The translations under genes and the position numbers were made by a program. From assembly GCF_024713945.1 (NCBI RefSeq), contig NC_134684.1, positions 2,275,001-2,339,000 on the forward strand: a DNA stretch of 64,000 nt. Reading direction: 5' to 3'. The stretch comes from Dermatophagoides farinae. Taxonomy: Eukaryota; Arthropoda; Arachnida; Sarcoptiformes; Pyroglyphidae. A model generated the notes under the pieces. That model ran no database searches, was not told where the DNA came from, and worked only from the letters and a program-made list of their open reading frames with translations. Of this stretch, positions 1-9,313 are shown piece after piece. Within the stretch, counting starts at the first letter, position 1. Each line of letters begins with the position of its first letter.

Positions 1-1173
1 GGCCGTACTCATTGCTTGATATAGTGATTGTATATGTGATCGTATATGTGTTCCGAATTGTTCACGATCTTCAAGCATTGCAATCCATGATCCTTCATCA
101 TTGGTATAGCCATAAAGTATGGACAGATTCTTTTTGGGTAAGTTGTTTAAAAGTTTGATTGGATTATTCGGTTGGAAATGACCATCAATCATAATCGGAA
201 TGTTTACAAATAATTTATCATCAGCCAATTGTTTCACCATTTCCATTGAAACTAAACGGCTTCGATTCTTAGCAATTTTAGAATCAACGCAATCGATCAT
301 ATTTTCGGTATTATAGCAATTCATATAATGAAGATAATTTGACCAAAATTTGTCAACTTGTTCAGGTTCATTTAGCTCATTAACTTGTAATGGCGAACCA
401 CTCATCATAATGGCTTGACTAATCAAACCTTGACTTAATGGTGAAACAATGTGCATTCCTATCGATAGAGCTGCTGACGATTGACCTACCAATGTAATAC
501 GATTTGTATCACCATTGAAATATCGTATGTATTTATGAATCCATTTAAATGCTTCTACTTGATCTAACATTCCGACATTCGGTACAATATCGGTCATATT
601 GGATCGATAGAAAAACCCATAGAAATTAAGACGATAATTAAAAGTGACAACAATGGCTTCGGCATGATGTGCAAGAAATAAACCGTTGTATTTGGATTCG
701 GAAGCCGATCCAAATACAAATGCTCCAGTATGGATAACAACGATCACTGGTTTTAGTGAATCATTGCCGCCTGGTGACCATATGTTTAAATAAAGACAAT
801 CTTCACTAAAATTATAATTATTCAGCTGCAATGATTGATCAGGTTGCATGCAAGGATTCGGCCAATTAATTGCATCGATTGTTTCATTCCATTGCTGTTT
901 AGCTTTGGGTGGCTGAAATCGTAATTTACCGATCGGTGCTTCGGCATATGGTATACCCAAAAATACCTGCATTCGATCATCATTAATTTTTTGATTGAAA
1001 CCGGCAATTTTTCCAGATTCAGTATCGATGATGATTTTGTGCACATTCAATTTGGTTTTTATTCGATCATTGTTAGAAATTGGCGTTCGATAATATAGAA
1101 CATAAATGATGACCAAAAGAATAGCATTCACCGTAGTTAGGCCAACAAGTGATTTATTGTAAATTTTAGACAT
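1..1173 (-). CDS. Carboxylesterase-family protein, membrane-anchored, 3' partial
   Basis: The open frame runs uninterrupted from the ATG at 1173-1171 to the left edge, giving 391 residues; the C-terminal part, including the expected catalytic His, is outside the window. The start has a short N-terminal hydrophobic segment (about residues 8-28) without a clear cleavage site, suggesting a signal anchor or signal peptide. Family landmarks are visible: FLGIPYAEAPIGKLRF, the SEDCLYLNIWSP block, the nucleophile elbow GQSSA (consensus GESAG) and the acid motif YGYTNDEGSW. The oxyanion stretch reads HTGAF instead of the usual HGGGF or HGGAF. Family members hydrolyse carboxylic esters (detoxification, juvenile hormone, acetylcholine) or act as non-catalytic adhesion proteins; which applies here cannot be decided. 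It diverges from ASCC1, the start codons being about 230 bp apart. Identification as the family is firm; the substrate is unknown. Confidence 0.85.
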   Translation of the reverse strand, partial: MSKIYNKSLVGLTTVNAILLVIIYVLYYRTPISNNDRIKTKLNVHKIIIDTESGKIAGFNQKINDDRMQVFLGIPYAEAPIGKLRFQPPKAKQQWNETIDAINWPNPCMQPDQSLQLNNYNFSEDCLYLNIWSPGGNDSLKPVIVVIHTGAFVFGSASESKYNGLFLAHHAEAIVVTFNYRLNFYGFFYRSNMTDIVPNVGMLDQVEAFKWIHKYIRYFNGDTNRITLVGQSSAALSIGMHIVSPLSQGLISQAIMMSGSPLQVNELNEPEQVDKFWSNYLHYMNCYNTENMIDCVDSKIAKNRSRLVSMEMVKQLADDKLFVNIPIMIDGHFQPNNPIKLLNNLPKKNLSILYGYTNDEGSWIAMLEDREQFGTHIRSHIQSLYQAMSTA

Positions 1174-1402
1174 TTCAAATGTTTACCATAGAAATATTGA
1201 CGATGAAATGATTGTTTTCATCTTCATTTTGCATCCATTTACTTTAGAAGAAATATTTGTGGTTAAGATTTCGAATTCCAATTGCTATGATATCTATGGA
1301 CAGACTATCTGAAATCAAATGAGTGAAACCTTGAATCTTCTTTGTTTATATATTTATTTTTAATTGTTTTTATTAAATTTCGATTGCAAAAACACTAGAA
1401 AA
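1174..1402. promoter_or_regulatory. Shared upstream region of divergent esterase and ASCC1 genes
   Basis: Only 229 bases separate the two start codons, so both promoters and 5' leaders must lie here or overlap the neighbouring gene. A TATA-like run (tttatatatttattttt) sits near 1345-1361, upstream of ASCC1. No other recognisable motif was seen. The shared-promoter role is inferred from spacing alone. Confidence 0.35.
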
Positions 1403-2721
1403 ATGGATTATAATGCATCATTCGCAATGTCTCCTAAATTAATTCAAGTAGGAAATTCCTGCTATCGAAGATTGGATTGTAATCCCGATGGAATTATCGA
1501 TAATTTGACTATCAATACACGAAAACTTGCATTGCAGCAAAATGTTACACAATCAGGTATTTTATCTCCAATTATATCAACTATATTTTGAATTATTCGC
1601 CCTGTATAGGACATGGTAATCCAAATAATTATTCCATTGATCAAATTGAAAGCGAAGATTATATCACATCGAATTCAATGGTTGATGATGATGGCGAAAA
1701 TTATCAATTTCAGCTAGATGATGGTGAAGAATTGCGTTTTGATGAAAACTCTAAACGATTCATATTGACCATACATTTATGTAACACTTTTTTCGGTTAC
1801 TTAATCGGTAAAAAAGGACAAACCAAAATGAATATCGAAACCGAAACTCGTACAACGTTGAAGATTCCAAAATTAAGTCAAAATGATAATCGTAATTATA
1901 TTCAAGTTCAAGGCATGAACAAATCGAATGTGATCAAAGCTTTTAAACGTATTCGAGATTTAGAACATAGTTTTCGTTTGAAACAATCGTTAACACATTT
2001 TATCTCCATACCATTATCATTTGAGCCGAATATTAAGAAAAGTTTTATCAATTTCAAAACGGCAATTCTTTCCGATCCAAAATTATCGATTACCAAATCC
2101 ATTGATGAGTCAGTATTTCAGTCTGAACATCGATTACATTTAACATTGCGTATATTATATCTCGGGGATTTATATGAACAAAAGAAAGCGATGAAATATT
2201 TGGAAAATTTTTATCAATCATATTTAAAATCTTTTCTTGCGGAATATCAACCAATAATGTTACATATGAAAGGAATAGACATTATGAATGATGATCCATC
2301 AGCAGCCAATGTTCTATATGCTAAAGTATTTGAAATTGGTCAACAAGATTTATTTCGTCAAATTGTCAACAAACTATATGATTGGTTCAGTCAATCTGGT
2401 TTAGAATGTGAATCAGATCGTTATGAATGTAATAATGAATGGAAAGTTAAAATTCATTGTACATTAATGAATACAAGATATCGTAATAAAAACAATGATG
2501 ATGATGATGATGATTATGGATCAAATGATAAAACAACAATCGGTAATAGAAATGAAAGAAAATTACAATCAAAAATGAATGTTAATGCCATTCTGGAACA
2601 ATTTGGTGATTATGATTTTGGTCTTGTCCATATGAATGAGATACATTTATCAACATTAGATTTTTATGATGAACAAAATCATCAACATTATTATTATCCA
2701 TTGAATAAAATTTGTTTCTAA
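1403..2721 (+). CDS. ASCC1: Activating signal cointegrator 1 complex subunit 1 (KH + 2H phosphoesterase)
   Basis: Two exons, 1403-1556 and 1610-2721, with a 53-nt intron (gtattt...tatag), encode 421 residues. An upstream in-frame ATG exists at 1364, but the 1403 start gives an N-terminus (MDYNASFAMSPKLIQVGNSC) that matches the start of vertebrate ASCC1. A KH domain follows, with the GKKG loop in YLIGKKGQTKMNIE. The C-terminal half is the AKAP7-like 2H phosphoesterase fold with both HxT motifs intact (HLTLRIL and HCTLMNT). In animals ASCC1 belongs to the ASCC complex, which acts in transcription coactivation, alkylation repair and ribosome quality control. An Asp-rich low-complexity insertion lies between the second HxT motif and the conserved C-terminal block. 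A polyadenylation signal AATAAA is at 2748. The gene converges with the FABP gene. Confidence 0.93.
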
Positions 2722-3322
2722 AATAAAATAACGGAACTTTTGATAATAATAAATGCGAATGAAAAATGAAAAAAAGATTTCTATAAAAAAAAATATTGAA
2801 TGGACACTGATGTGTGTGGCCCTGACCGTTCTTCTTCTTCTGATGATGATGACCTGATTATACATTCAAACTGTAAACATGTTGTTTTGTTGATAATCAT
2901 TATCATCATCATCATCTTATTATTATACTCGAAGGCATCATTTGTTGATCAATCAAATTAAATTTTTTGTGTTTTATTTCAGATTCGGTGTGAAATGATC
3001 ATGATGATGAACACAAATTGTTTTTTTTTTGTTGTTTGAATACATTTAAATGTATATAATATTTACAATAGAATTAAATTACGTAATAAAATAATAATAA
3101 ACGTAACGTCTGTTTTTATTATTTATCATCAATCGAATATTTATAAATCATATATGTCAAGTTTGAAATATGTGTGTATGTGTATGTTTTGTTTTGTTTG
3201 TTTGTAATAAATTATTGCACGTGTTCACACGGATGGCCAAATATTTTTCTCTCTATGTATTTATAATGATGATGATTGTCGTCATAAATATATATATGTT
3301 ATGTTATGTTATCATTTATTTT
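2722..3322. other. Convergent intergenic spacer with 3' UTRs
   Basis: About 600 bases between the ASCC1 stop and the FABP stop. It holds the ASCC1 polyadenylation signal (2748), a minus-strand AATAAA just past the FABP stop (3315-3320 on plus), and GAT/ATC and GT microsatellites. No further gene was seen. Confidence 0.6.
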
Positions 3323-4343
3323 CTATTCAGCAACTCGTTGATATACACGAAGACATTTGACATCATTGGCAATCGATGTCTATTGTCAATCGATTGGTTG
3401 ATTGATTGATTGATTGATAACAATATTGAAAGAGAAAAAAAATTTCAAATAATCGATTATTAGTTCAGAACAAAAAAAAATTTGATAGAAAAAAAAACAC
3501 TTACCACTTTGATTTGTTCACCATTAAATTCACGAATATATTTGATTTCCATATCACCATCACGTTGTGTTTGAATTAGTTGATTTCCTCCAACAAATTC
3601 GACTACAGACTATTGAACAAGAAGAAAAAAACAAACAAACAAACAAACACCATTTTTGTTACATTGATCAAAAATTTAAAATTTTCATGGTCATTATTAA
3701 GAAAATAGGATTATAGCTAATTGAAAATGTGAATGACATATAAACACTAATGACACGTATACGCAATGTAATGTCATAAAACGGAAATGAGAAAAAAAAG
3801 ACATGAAGAAAGGTTAAAGATAAATATAGCTTTTGTTGTATTGTATCCAGGAAAATCGAATGAGTCACTCAATATTTGTATGTGTTCGTGTGTGTGTGTG
3901 TGTAAATGAAGTTTCGAAGTTCGAACAGATCAATGACATCGAACATAAAATGAAAAATATGAAATAGAAAAAAATAGAAAAATCTCACCTTGACCCGTTT
4001 ACCATCAAGCCGGTCTTCATCGAATTCTTCGCCCAATTTAAATTTAGTTTCCGATGTTTTAATAACCGTATGTGATTTAAAAATTAGACTATCATTTTGA
4101 TCTTTTATGAATTCAACCGTTGGATATGTTGTGTTGGCTAGTTTACGTTTTACAAGACCAACACCTTTTTCGTTTGGTTTGATTGTAACAAAAACAAAAT
4201 ATTTTATTAATCAATCAAAAAAAAAAAATTCTCAAAAAATGATAATAATCAGACTTACCAATTTCTTTGAGAAAGTTATCAAAATTTTCACTTGTAGCAA
4301 GTTTATATTTGCCATAAAAATTTTCAGGTATTGCTTGCAACAT
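3323..4343 (-). CDS. Cytosolic fatty-acid-binding protein (mite allergen group 13 family)
   Basis: Four exons read on the minus strand: 4343-4259, 4164-3989, 3609-3505 and 3379-3323. Phases agree at every junction and the donors are gtaagt, gtgaga and gtaagt. The product is 140 residues, slightly longer than the usual 130-137. FABP hallmarks are the N-terminal FYGKYKLATSENFDNFLKEI block, the central FKLGEEFDEDRLDGKRVK block, and a C-terminal strand with the lipid-carboxylate Arg and Tyr (CLRVYQR). Four exons is the classical FABP gene structure. It carries long-chain fatty acids in the cytosol. It resembles Der f 13/Blo t 13 but differs at many positions, so it is probably a paralogue. The acceptor of exon 2 (cgaaaaag) lacks a pyrimidine tract and is the weakest junction, though the join restores the family sequence. 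Confidence 0.9.
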
Positions 4344-4488
4344 TTTTTTGTTTGTTTGTTTGTTTCACCAAAAAAAAAATTTATCAATTTGAATATTTCA
4401 GAACACCAAGTGTCAATTTCTTTTTATGTGACTGGATGGATTCGTAACCAAAATGATTATGACAAATCAGATGAATAATATACACGGT

Positions 4489-4503
4489 ATTTATATATAA
4501 ATG
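4489..4503 (-). promoter_or_regulatory. TATA-like box upstream of the FABP gene
   Basis: On the minus strand the sequence reads tttatatataaata about 150 bases upstream of the FABP ATG. This is a strong TATA match and would leave a leader of roughly 115 bases. In a region this AT-rich a chance match is possible. Confidence 0.35.
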
Positions 4504-4517
4504 ATGAATTCATGTCT

Positions 4518-4578
4518 GCAACAACAGCAACAACCACAACGACAACAACGACAACAACAACAACGACAACGACAACGA
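4518..4578 (+). repeat. (CAA/CGA)n trinucleotide tract
   Basis: A compound run of caa and cga triplets about 60 bases long lies just upstream of the FABP promoter region. It is non-coding. Confidence 0.8.
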
Positions 4579-5968
4579 TAACAATGTCAAGACATTACCG
4601 AACAAACAGATAAGAAAAAAAAACAAAATTTATCAGTCAAATATATAAATATTAGCATTCGATAATTTATCAATCACTAATTTGATTTGGGTGTAACAAA
4701 TTCAAGCGCACACACTCATACACACACACACACACACACATACATACAACAATATCAACAATCAATGAAATGAGATAACAGAAGTAAAAAGAGAAAAAAA
4801 AACGGATGCGAACAAAAGAAAAAAAAATTCAAAAAAAAGAACCGTTTTACGATCTATTTATCTCAACATTATTCATTTCATACATGTGTGTTTTTTTTCT
4901 CGTGTGTTCATTTATATATACAAAAAAAATGATGATCGCTAACGACGACAAAATCATCATGAATGGCATGGTACCCAGGATTTTGTTTTGTTTTGTTTTG
5001 TTTTGTTTTTAGTCCATAGTAAACAAAAACAAAACAAAAAAAATCAAATGGACTGAAATTCTATATATATATTCTGTATATTCACTGATCACCGGACTAT
5101 TCTGATATTTTGGATGACACACACACACACAGATACAAAAAAAAGTGCATGCTCCAATTGAATCGTCAGCAATATAAAATCAGATTCAACAATATATAGA
5201 TTGGATATAAAGCGAAAATTGTCATACAATATTAGTCATCATTTATAAATACAAAATATAACTAGAACAAGCAACAAGTAATCAAAAAAAAAAAAAAAAA
5301 AAATGAATCTAATCGATGAGATTAGAACATGCCATATTTCAATCGATGATCATCATTTATATTAATCGTCCAATTTTTTTTCTTATTGATTGATTGATTG
5401 ATTGCAATGTACAAATGTACCCGAATTGGAATTATTTTATATCCAGTTTTAATAGGATAACCTCTTTGTTCAACAACAACAACAACAACAACGAAATGAA
5501 CGATAATAAATCAAACATCATTTGGATGAATGATCATAAAGATCAAATATTGAGTTGTTTTAGCTTTAACGATCACAAGTGAAACCAATAGTCATCAATA
5601 AAAATTATTTGATGATAATAATACTGGTTTAATGTCGATGTTCACTGAAATGTCATATCATATCATTCGCAATTAATCAAATTCAAAGAAAAAAAATTGC
5701 ATTCATACAGAACTGATTTTTTTCAGTTATCAACAAGAATGTTATGTTTCAAAGTTCAAACAAACAAACAAACAAACAAAAACACGAAAAAAAAATCATA
5801 TCAAATATCAATAAAGTTTTAGATTCAATTTTTGTTTTCCATGATGGAATATGAATCAATTTATACATACCACAGGCACATATTGTTACCTTGATCTGAT
5901 GAAAAACACAACATTATTTAAACCGATAAAAACAAAAACACACACACAAGGAAACGTGGAAACGCGCC

Positions 5969-6001
<33 letters not shown>

Positions 6002-6688
6002 AAATGTTATTTGTCTTGACAACAATTTGACATCGAATGAAGGAAGAAATGATGATCAATTATTTGATTTTGTCATATATGAATATGAATGATAATAATA
6101 TATGTAATAATAGCCATTTCTGATTTGAGATTCATTTTTGTTTCAATTCAAATGATCAAATCGAATAGTAGTAGTAGAATCATTTTATTTGCCATAATGT
6201 CATTTGTGACAAATATAATAACAAGAAAAAAAACAAATACAAAAATGATCTCTTTTTTTCTTGTTTCTTTCTCTTTTTTTTTGTTTGTTTTGTTTTGTTT
6301 TACTAATGAATCTTCATTCTCTTCATATACATATGAATGGAATGGAATGGAAAAACAACAACAACAACAACAAAAGCAAAAGAAAAGCTATGATGTAACA
6401 ACTTGTATATTGATGCAGGATGATGATGATATTGTGTACTTGACCGACTACAATTTAAGAAAAAATTTTTTTTTATTTGATCATGATAATGATTGATGGA
6501 TGAATGACCATTTTTTTTTTGTGTGTGTATGTACACACACATGTGTTTATATTGAACTAAAATTAGACCACATATGTGGTTGTTTATTATTCAAAATTAT
6601 TGATTGTCAATTCAATGCCATTTTCAATATGTTCGATTTGAATATTATCATTCGAATTCAAATTCGGATGTTTTTTTTTGATTCAGAC
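4579..6688. other. Gene-free spacer left of the inverted-repeat element
   Basis: No supported gene. It contains AT-rich DNA, (CA)n tracts near 4711-4740 and 5971-5999, a TTTTG pentanucleotide run near 4984-5008, and CAA and ATG/GAT tracts. Open frames here are broken by low-complexity sequence and show no domain. Confidence 0.6.
5971..5999 (+). repeat. (CA)n microsatellite
   Basis: 29 bases of perfect CA repeat, preceded by a short GC-rich stretch (cgcgcccg). Confidence 0.9.
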
Positions 6689-6870
6689 CGAAAATAGCGA
6701 AAAATAAAATAGCGAAAGTCGAAAATAGCGAAATCCGAAAATAGCGACTGACGAAAATAGCGACTGACGAAAATAGAGAAAGCCGAAAATAGCGAAAACC
6801 GAGAATAGAGAAAGCCGAAAATAGCGAAAGCCGAGAATAGAGAAAGCCGAAAATAGCGAATGAAGATACG
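6689..6870 (+). repeat. Left tandem array of 16-bp units
   Basis: About a dozen copies of the 16-bp unit gaaaatagcgaaagcc and its variant gagaatagagaaagcc, with the outermost copies diverged. The array reads open in several frames on the minus strand and gives repetitive peptides, which are not believed to be real proteins. Confidence 0.9.
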
Positions 6871-6960
6871 TATACGAAAAAAGCGAAAGTGATCAAACAT
6901 ATATAAATGAAATGAAATGTCGCTGCGAACAGTTCTCAAAAGCATTGTCAAAGTTACAGG

Positions 6961-7033
6961 CACGAAAATCATACCACATTTTACCCTCTTTTAGCGCTGT
7001 ACCACTGTTTCTTTCTGTGGTATGATTTTCGTG
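6961..7033. repeat. Hairpin with 18-bp perfect arms
   Basis: cacgaaaatcataccaca at 6961-6978 is the exact reverse complement of 7016-7033, with a 37-nt loop. It lies in the spacer of the inverted-repeat element, immediately inside the left arm. Confidence 0.9.
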
Positions 7034-7270
7034 TGTATACGCTTGTTTAGATTTTTCATAATTTGATAGTCCTGATAACAACTGTTGAATTTTTTTGTTT
7101 TTTATGTTAATGATAAAAATATTTTTTAATCAACAACTTATGGATCCAATTGACATTTAATCAAAAGGTCCTTCTTAGGGCCGAATGCTTTTCACAAATA
7201 TTTCAATTTCACATCATAAGGCACCGATGAACCGATTTATAGTATTTTAGATTTTGCACCTAGATTGTTT

Positions 7271-7339
7271 GTCTCGGTTCATTAGTTTTCTCCAAACCTC
7301 ACCGAAGGTGAGGTTTGGATTAAACTAATGAACCGAGAC
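7271..7339. repeat. Hairpin with 33-bp arms and 3-nt loop
   Basis: Arms 7271-7303 and 7307-7339 are reverse complements with two adjacent mismatches. The outer 18 bp (gtctcggttcattagttt) and inner 13 bp (tccaaacctcacc) pair perfectly around the loop gaa. The telomere-type repeat begins two bases after the right arm. Confidence 0.92.
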
Positions 7340-7341
7340 CA

Positions 7342-7387
7342 CCTAACCTAACCTAACCTAACCTAAACTAAACTAAATTAAACTAAA
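7342..7387 (-). repeat. Interstitial telomere-type (CCTAA)5 tract with degenerate tail
   Basis: Five perfect ccctaa-type pentamers (cctaa) occupy 7342-7366, followed by degenerate actaa/attaa units to about 7387. On the minus strand this is (TTAGG)n, the canonical arthropod telomere repeat. A further cctaacctaaa occurs near 7443-7453. The tract lies inside the inverted-repeat element, far from any chromosome end visible here. Confidence 0.85.
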
Positions 7388-7669
7388 CACATTTTTGATA
7401 CATCAATATTCGTTCGGCAATCCACCGGTGTAGTTCATCCGCCTAACCTAAACCATCATCATAAGCAAAGTTGAATTCGGACATAAAATTCTACTGAGCA
7501 TTCGAGCTTTCTCTTTTATTCCACATTTTTATTCTTATGTGTTGAAATTTGAATTGATTAATTTAAATTAAATTGATTGAATAAAAAATTCATTTTTTTT
7601 ATTTATTGTGTTAAATGGACATTCATAAATGAAATCATAAGTTTATGTTTGATCACTTTCGCTTTTTTC

Positions 7670-7850
7670 GGATACGTATTTTCATTCGCTATTTTCGGCT
7701 TTCTCTATTCTCGGCTTTCGCTATTTTCGGCTTTCTCTATTCTCGGCTTTCGCTATTTTCGGCTTTCTCTATTTTCGTCAGTCGCTATTTTCTTCAGTCG
7801 CTATTTTCGGCTATCGCTATTTTATGCCATCGCTATTTTTTTTTTCGCTG
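7670..7850 (-). repeat. Right tandem array of 16-bp units, inverted relative to the left
   Basis: The reverse complement of this array aligns with the left array, including the same order of unit types and the same actgacg variants near the outer end. The two 32-bp higher-order units are shared, with one base difference in the left copy. Confidence 0.9.
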
Positions 7851-8337
7851 TTGTTGGTATGAACCTTTTTTTTTCTCTTTCCAATAACCACATATATGGT
7901 GTCGCAATCTAGTGATGAAAATAAGAACTAAGGTTTCAAAAAAAAAAAAAAAATTCATTTTATCAAAAAAAAAACAAAAAAAAAATTAAAAATTTAAATT
8001 ACCCTACCATAATCATCATTTCAATTGAAAAAGGATGTGAAATTAAAAAAAAATTTTTTATATGATCACAGATTATGGATAAAAAACGCAAATATTGTAA
8101 TAAAAATGAATATAGATGATAGATTACAAATGAAAATTAAAAAATAAAAATAAAAAATTTTACAACCTGATGATTCATTTTGATATATTTTGACATTATA
8201 AAGGTTGAACAATAACCATATTGTTTTTTTGGATATAAAAATCAATGTCATTTTTGGGATAAAAAATTCATTCTTAATCTCTCATATATTTTGAGATTTT
8301 TCTTGTTTGAACAAAGAAGAAAATCATCAATTTCATC
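7851..8337. other. Spacer and promoter region of the group-9-like protease
   Basis: A- and T-rich sequence with no gene. A TATA-like tataaaa at 8234-8240 lies about 100 bases upstream of the protease ATG and is the best promoter candidate. Poly-A runs occupy 7938-8000. Confidence 0.4.
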
Positions 8338-9313
8338 ATGAAATTCGCCACCATTTTTGTATTTATTGCTATTGGAACATCCGTAGTGATCGGTGATCAT
8401 AGTGAAGAACAAGCTATTCGTCTTCCATTGCCTAAAGCTATAAATGAACGTTTTCCATGGATGATCAATGAACCAATCACAAATGGTGAAAGAATCGTTG
8501 GCGGTGAAAATGCATCACCCGGTGATGCTATTTATCAAATTGCATTGTTACGAAAAGATTCATTTACCTGTGGTGGTTCACTTATATCATCAAGAACCGT
8601 ATTGACTGCTGCTCATTGTGTTTTTGGGTGAATAATTACCTTAATGGTTACCTTTCTAGGATTAAATTTAAAATTGATTTTTTTTCCATTTTAAATAGTG
8701 ATGAAGCATCACCATCATATTTCAAGATCCGTTACAATACATTAGATCGAACTAATGGTCCAACGATTGGTGTTAGTAAAATTTATCGCCATAGTTTATA
8801 TTCATCAACGACCATTGATTATGATGTTGCTACATTGATTTTATCTGAACCATTTACACCATCGGCAAATGCCGATATTATTTCATTGACCACAGCCGAA
8901 CCAGCTGATAATACACAACTTCAACTTACTGGCTGGGGTAGACTTAAATCCGGTGGTACAATACCTACCCTTTTACAGATTGCAACTATATCGAAAATGT
9001 CTAGAACAAAATGTTCGAATATTTGGGGTTCAGTAAATGCCATCACTAATCGAATGTTGTGTGCACATAGTAAAAAACAATCAGCATGCAATGTAAGTAT
9101 CTAACTGTAACAAAATCAAAACAAAAAAATAAACTAATTTCAAATCACAACAAAAAAAATCAACAGGGAGATTCTGGTGGTCCATTAGTTTACAATGGAC
9201 ATCTGGTGGGAGTTGTTTCTTGGGGCCCGTCCACCTGTCTGTCAAACACTTATCCAACCATTTATAGTAATGTTGCAACTCTACGTAATTGGATCATTTC
9301 GAATACAGTTTAA
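8338..9313 (+). CDS. Chymotrypsin-fold serine protease, mite allergen group 9-like
   Basis: Three exons, 8338-8627, 8699-9092 and 9167-9313, with introns of 71 and 74 nt, encode a 276-residue preproenzyme. A signal peptide covers about residues 1-19. A propeptide follows, ending at GER, and the mature chain starts [18 protein letters not shown], which differs from the published Der p 9 N-terminus at only two of 18 positions. The catalytic triad is complete: TAAHC, the Asp in TIDYDVATL, and GDSGGP. The residue at chymotrypsin position 189 is Ser (SACNGDSGGP), so a basic P1 preference is not expected; Der p 9 has been described as collagenolytic and chymotrypsin-like. It is probably a secreted digestive protease shed in faeces. 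Polyadenylation signals AATAAA lie at 9446 and 9466. Confidence 0.92.

Larger units (their letters stand above)
6689..7850. mobile_element. Candidate foldback-type element with long inverted arms built of tandem repeats
   Basis: The left arm (about 6689-6900) and right arm (about 7645-7850) are near-identical in inverted orientation. Each arm is a tandem array of a 16-bp unit, consensus gaaaatagcgaaagcc, alternating with gagaatagagaaagcc to form 32-bp higher-order units. Each arm ends inward in a unique segment containing gcgaaagtgatcaaacat (left, 6883-6900), whose reverse complement occurs at 7645-7662. The 744-bp spacer holds two more hairpins and a telomere-type repeat but no transposase or other protein. 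Long inverted arms with internal tandem repeats are the hallmark of Foldback-type elements. No target-site duplication was recognised, so the outer limits are approximate. Transposition is inferred, not shown. Confidence 0.6.

Noticed and set aside
2656-2865. Last exon of the FABP gene placed here on the minus strand
   Set aside because: The frame does not give the FABP C-terminal strand; the exon at 3379-3323 does, with correct phase and a stop.
5971-5999. CRISPR or other spaced repeats
   Set aside because: All such repeats in the window are simple microsatellites without unique spacers, and the genome is eukaryotic.
6648-6972. Repetitive Phe/Ser/Arg-rich open frames over the left tandem array (and mirror frames at 7577-7912)
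   Set aside because: They arise in several frames at once from the 16-bp tandem unit, have no start context or domain, and mirror each other only because the arms are inverted.
7342-7387. A chromosome end
   Set aside because: Only five perfect telomere-type units, embedded between unique sequences with normal genes on both sides, so this is interstitial.
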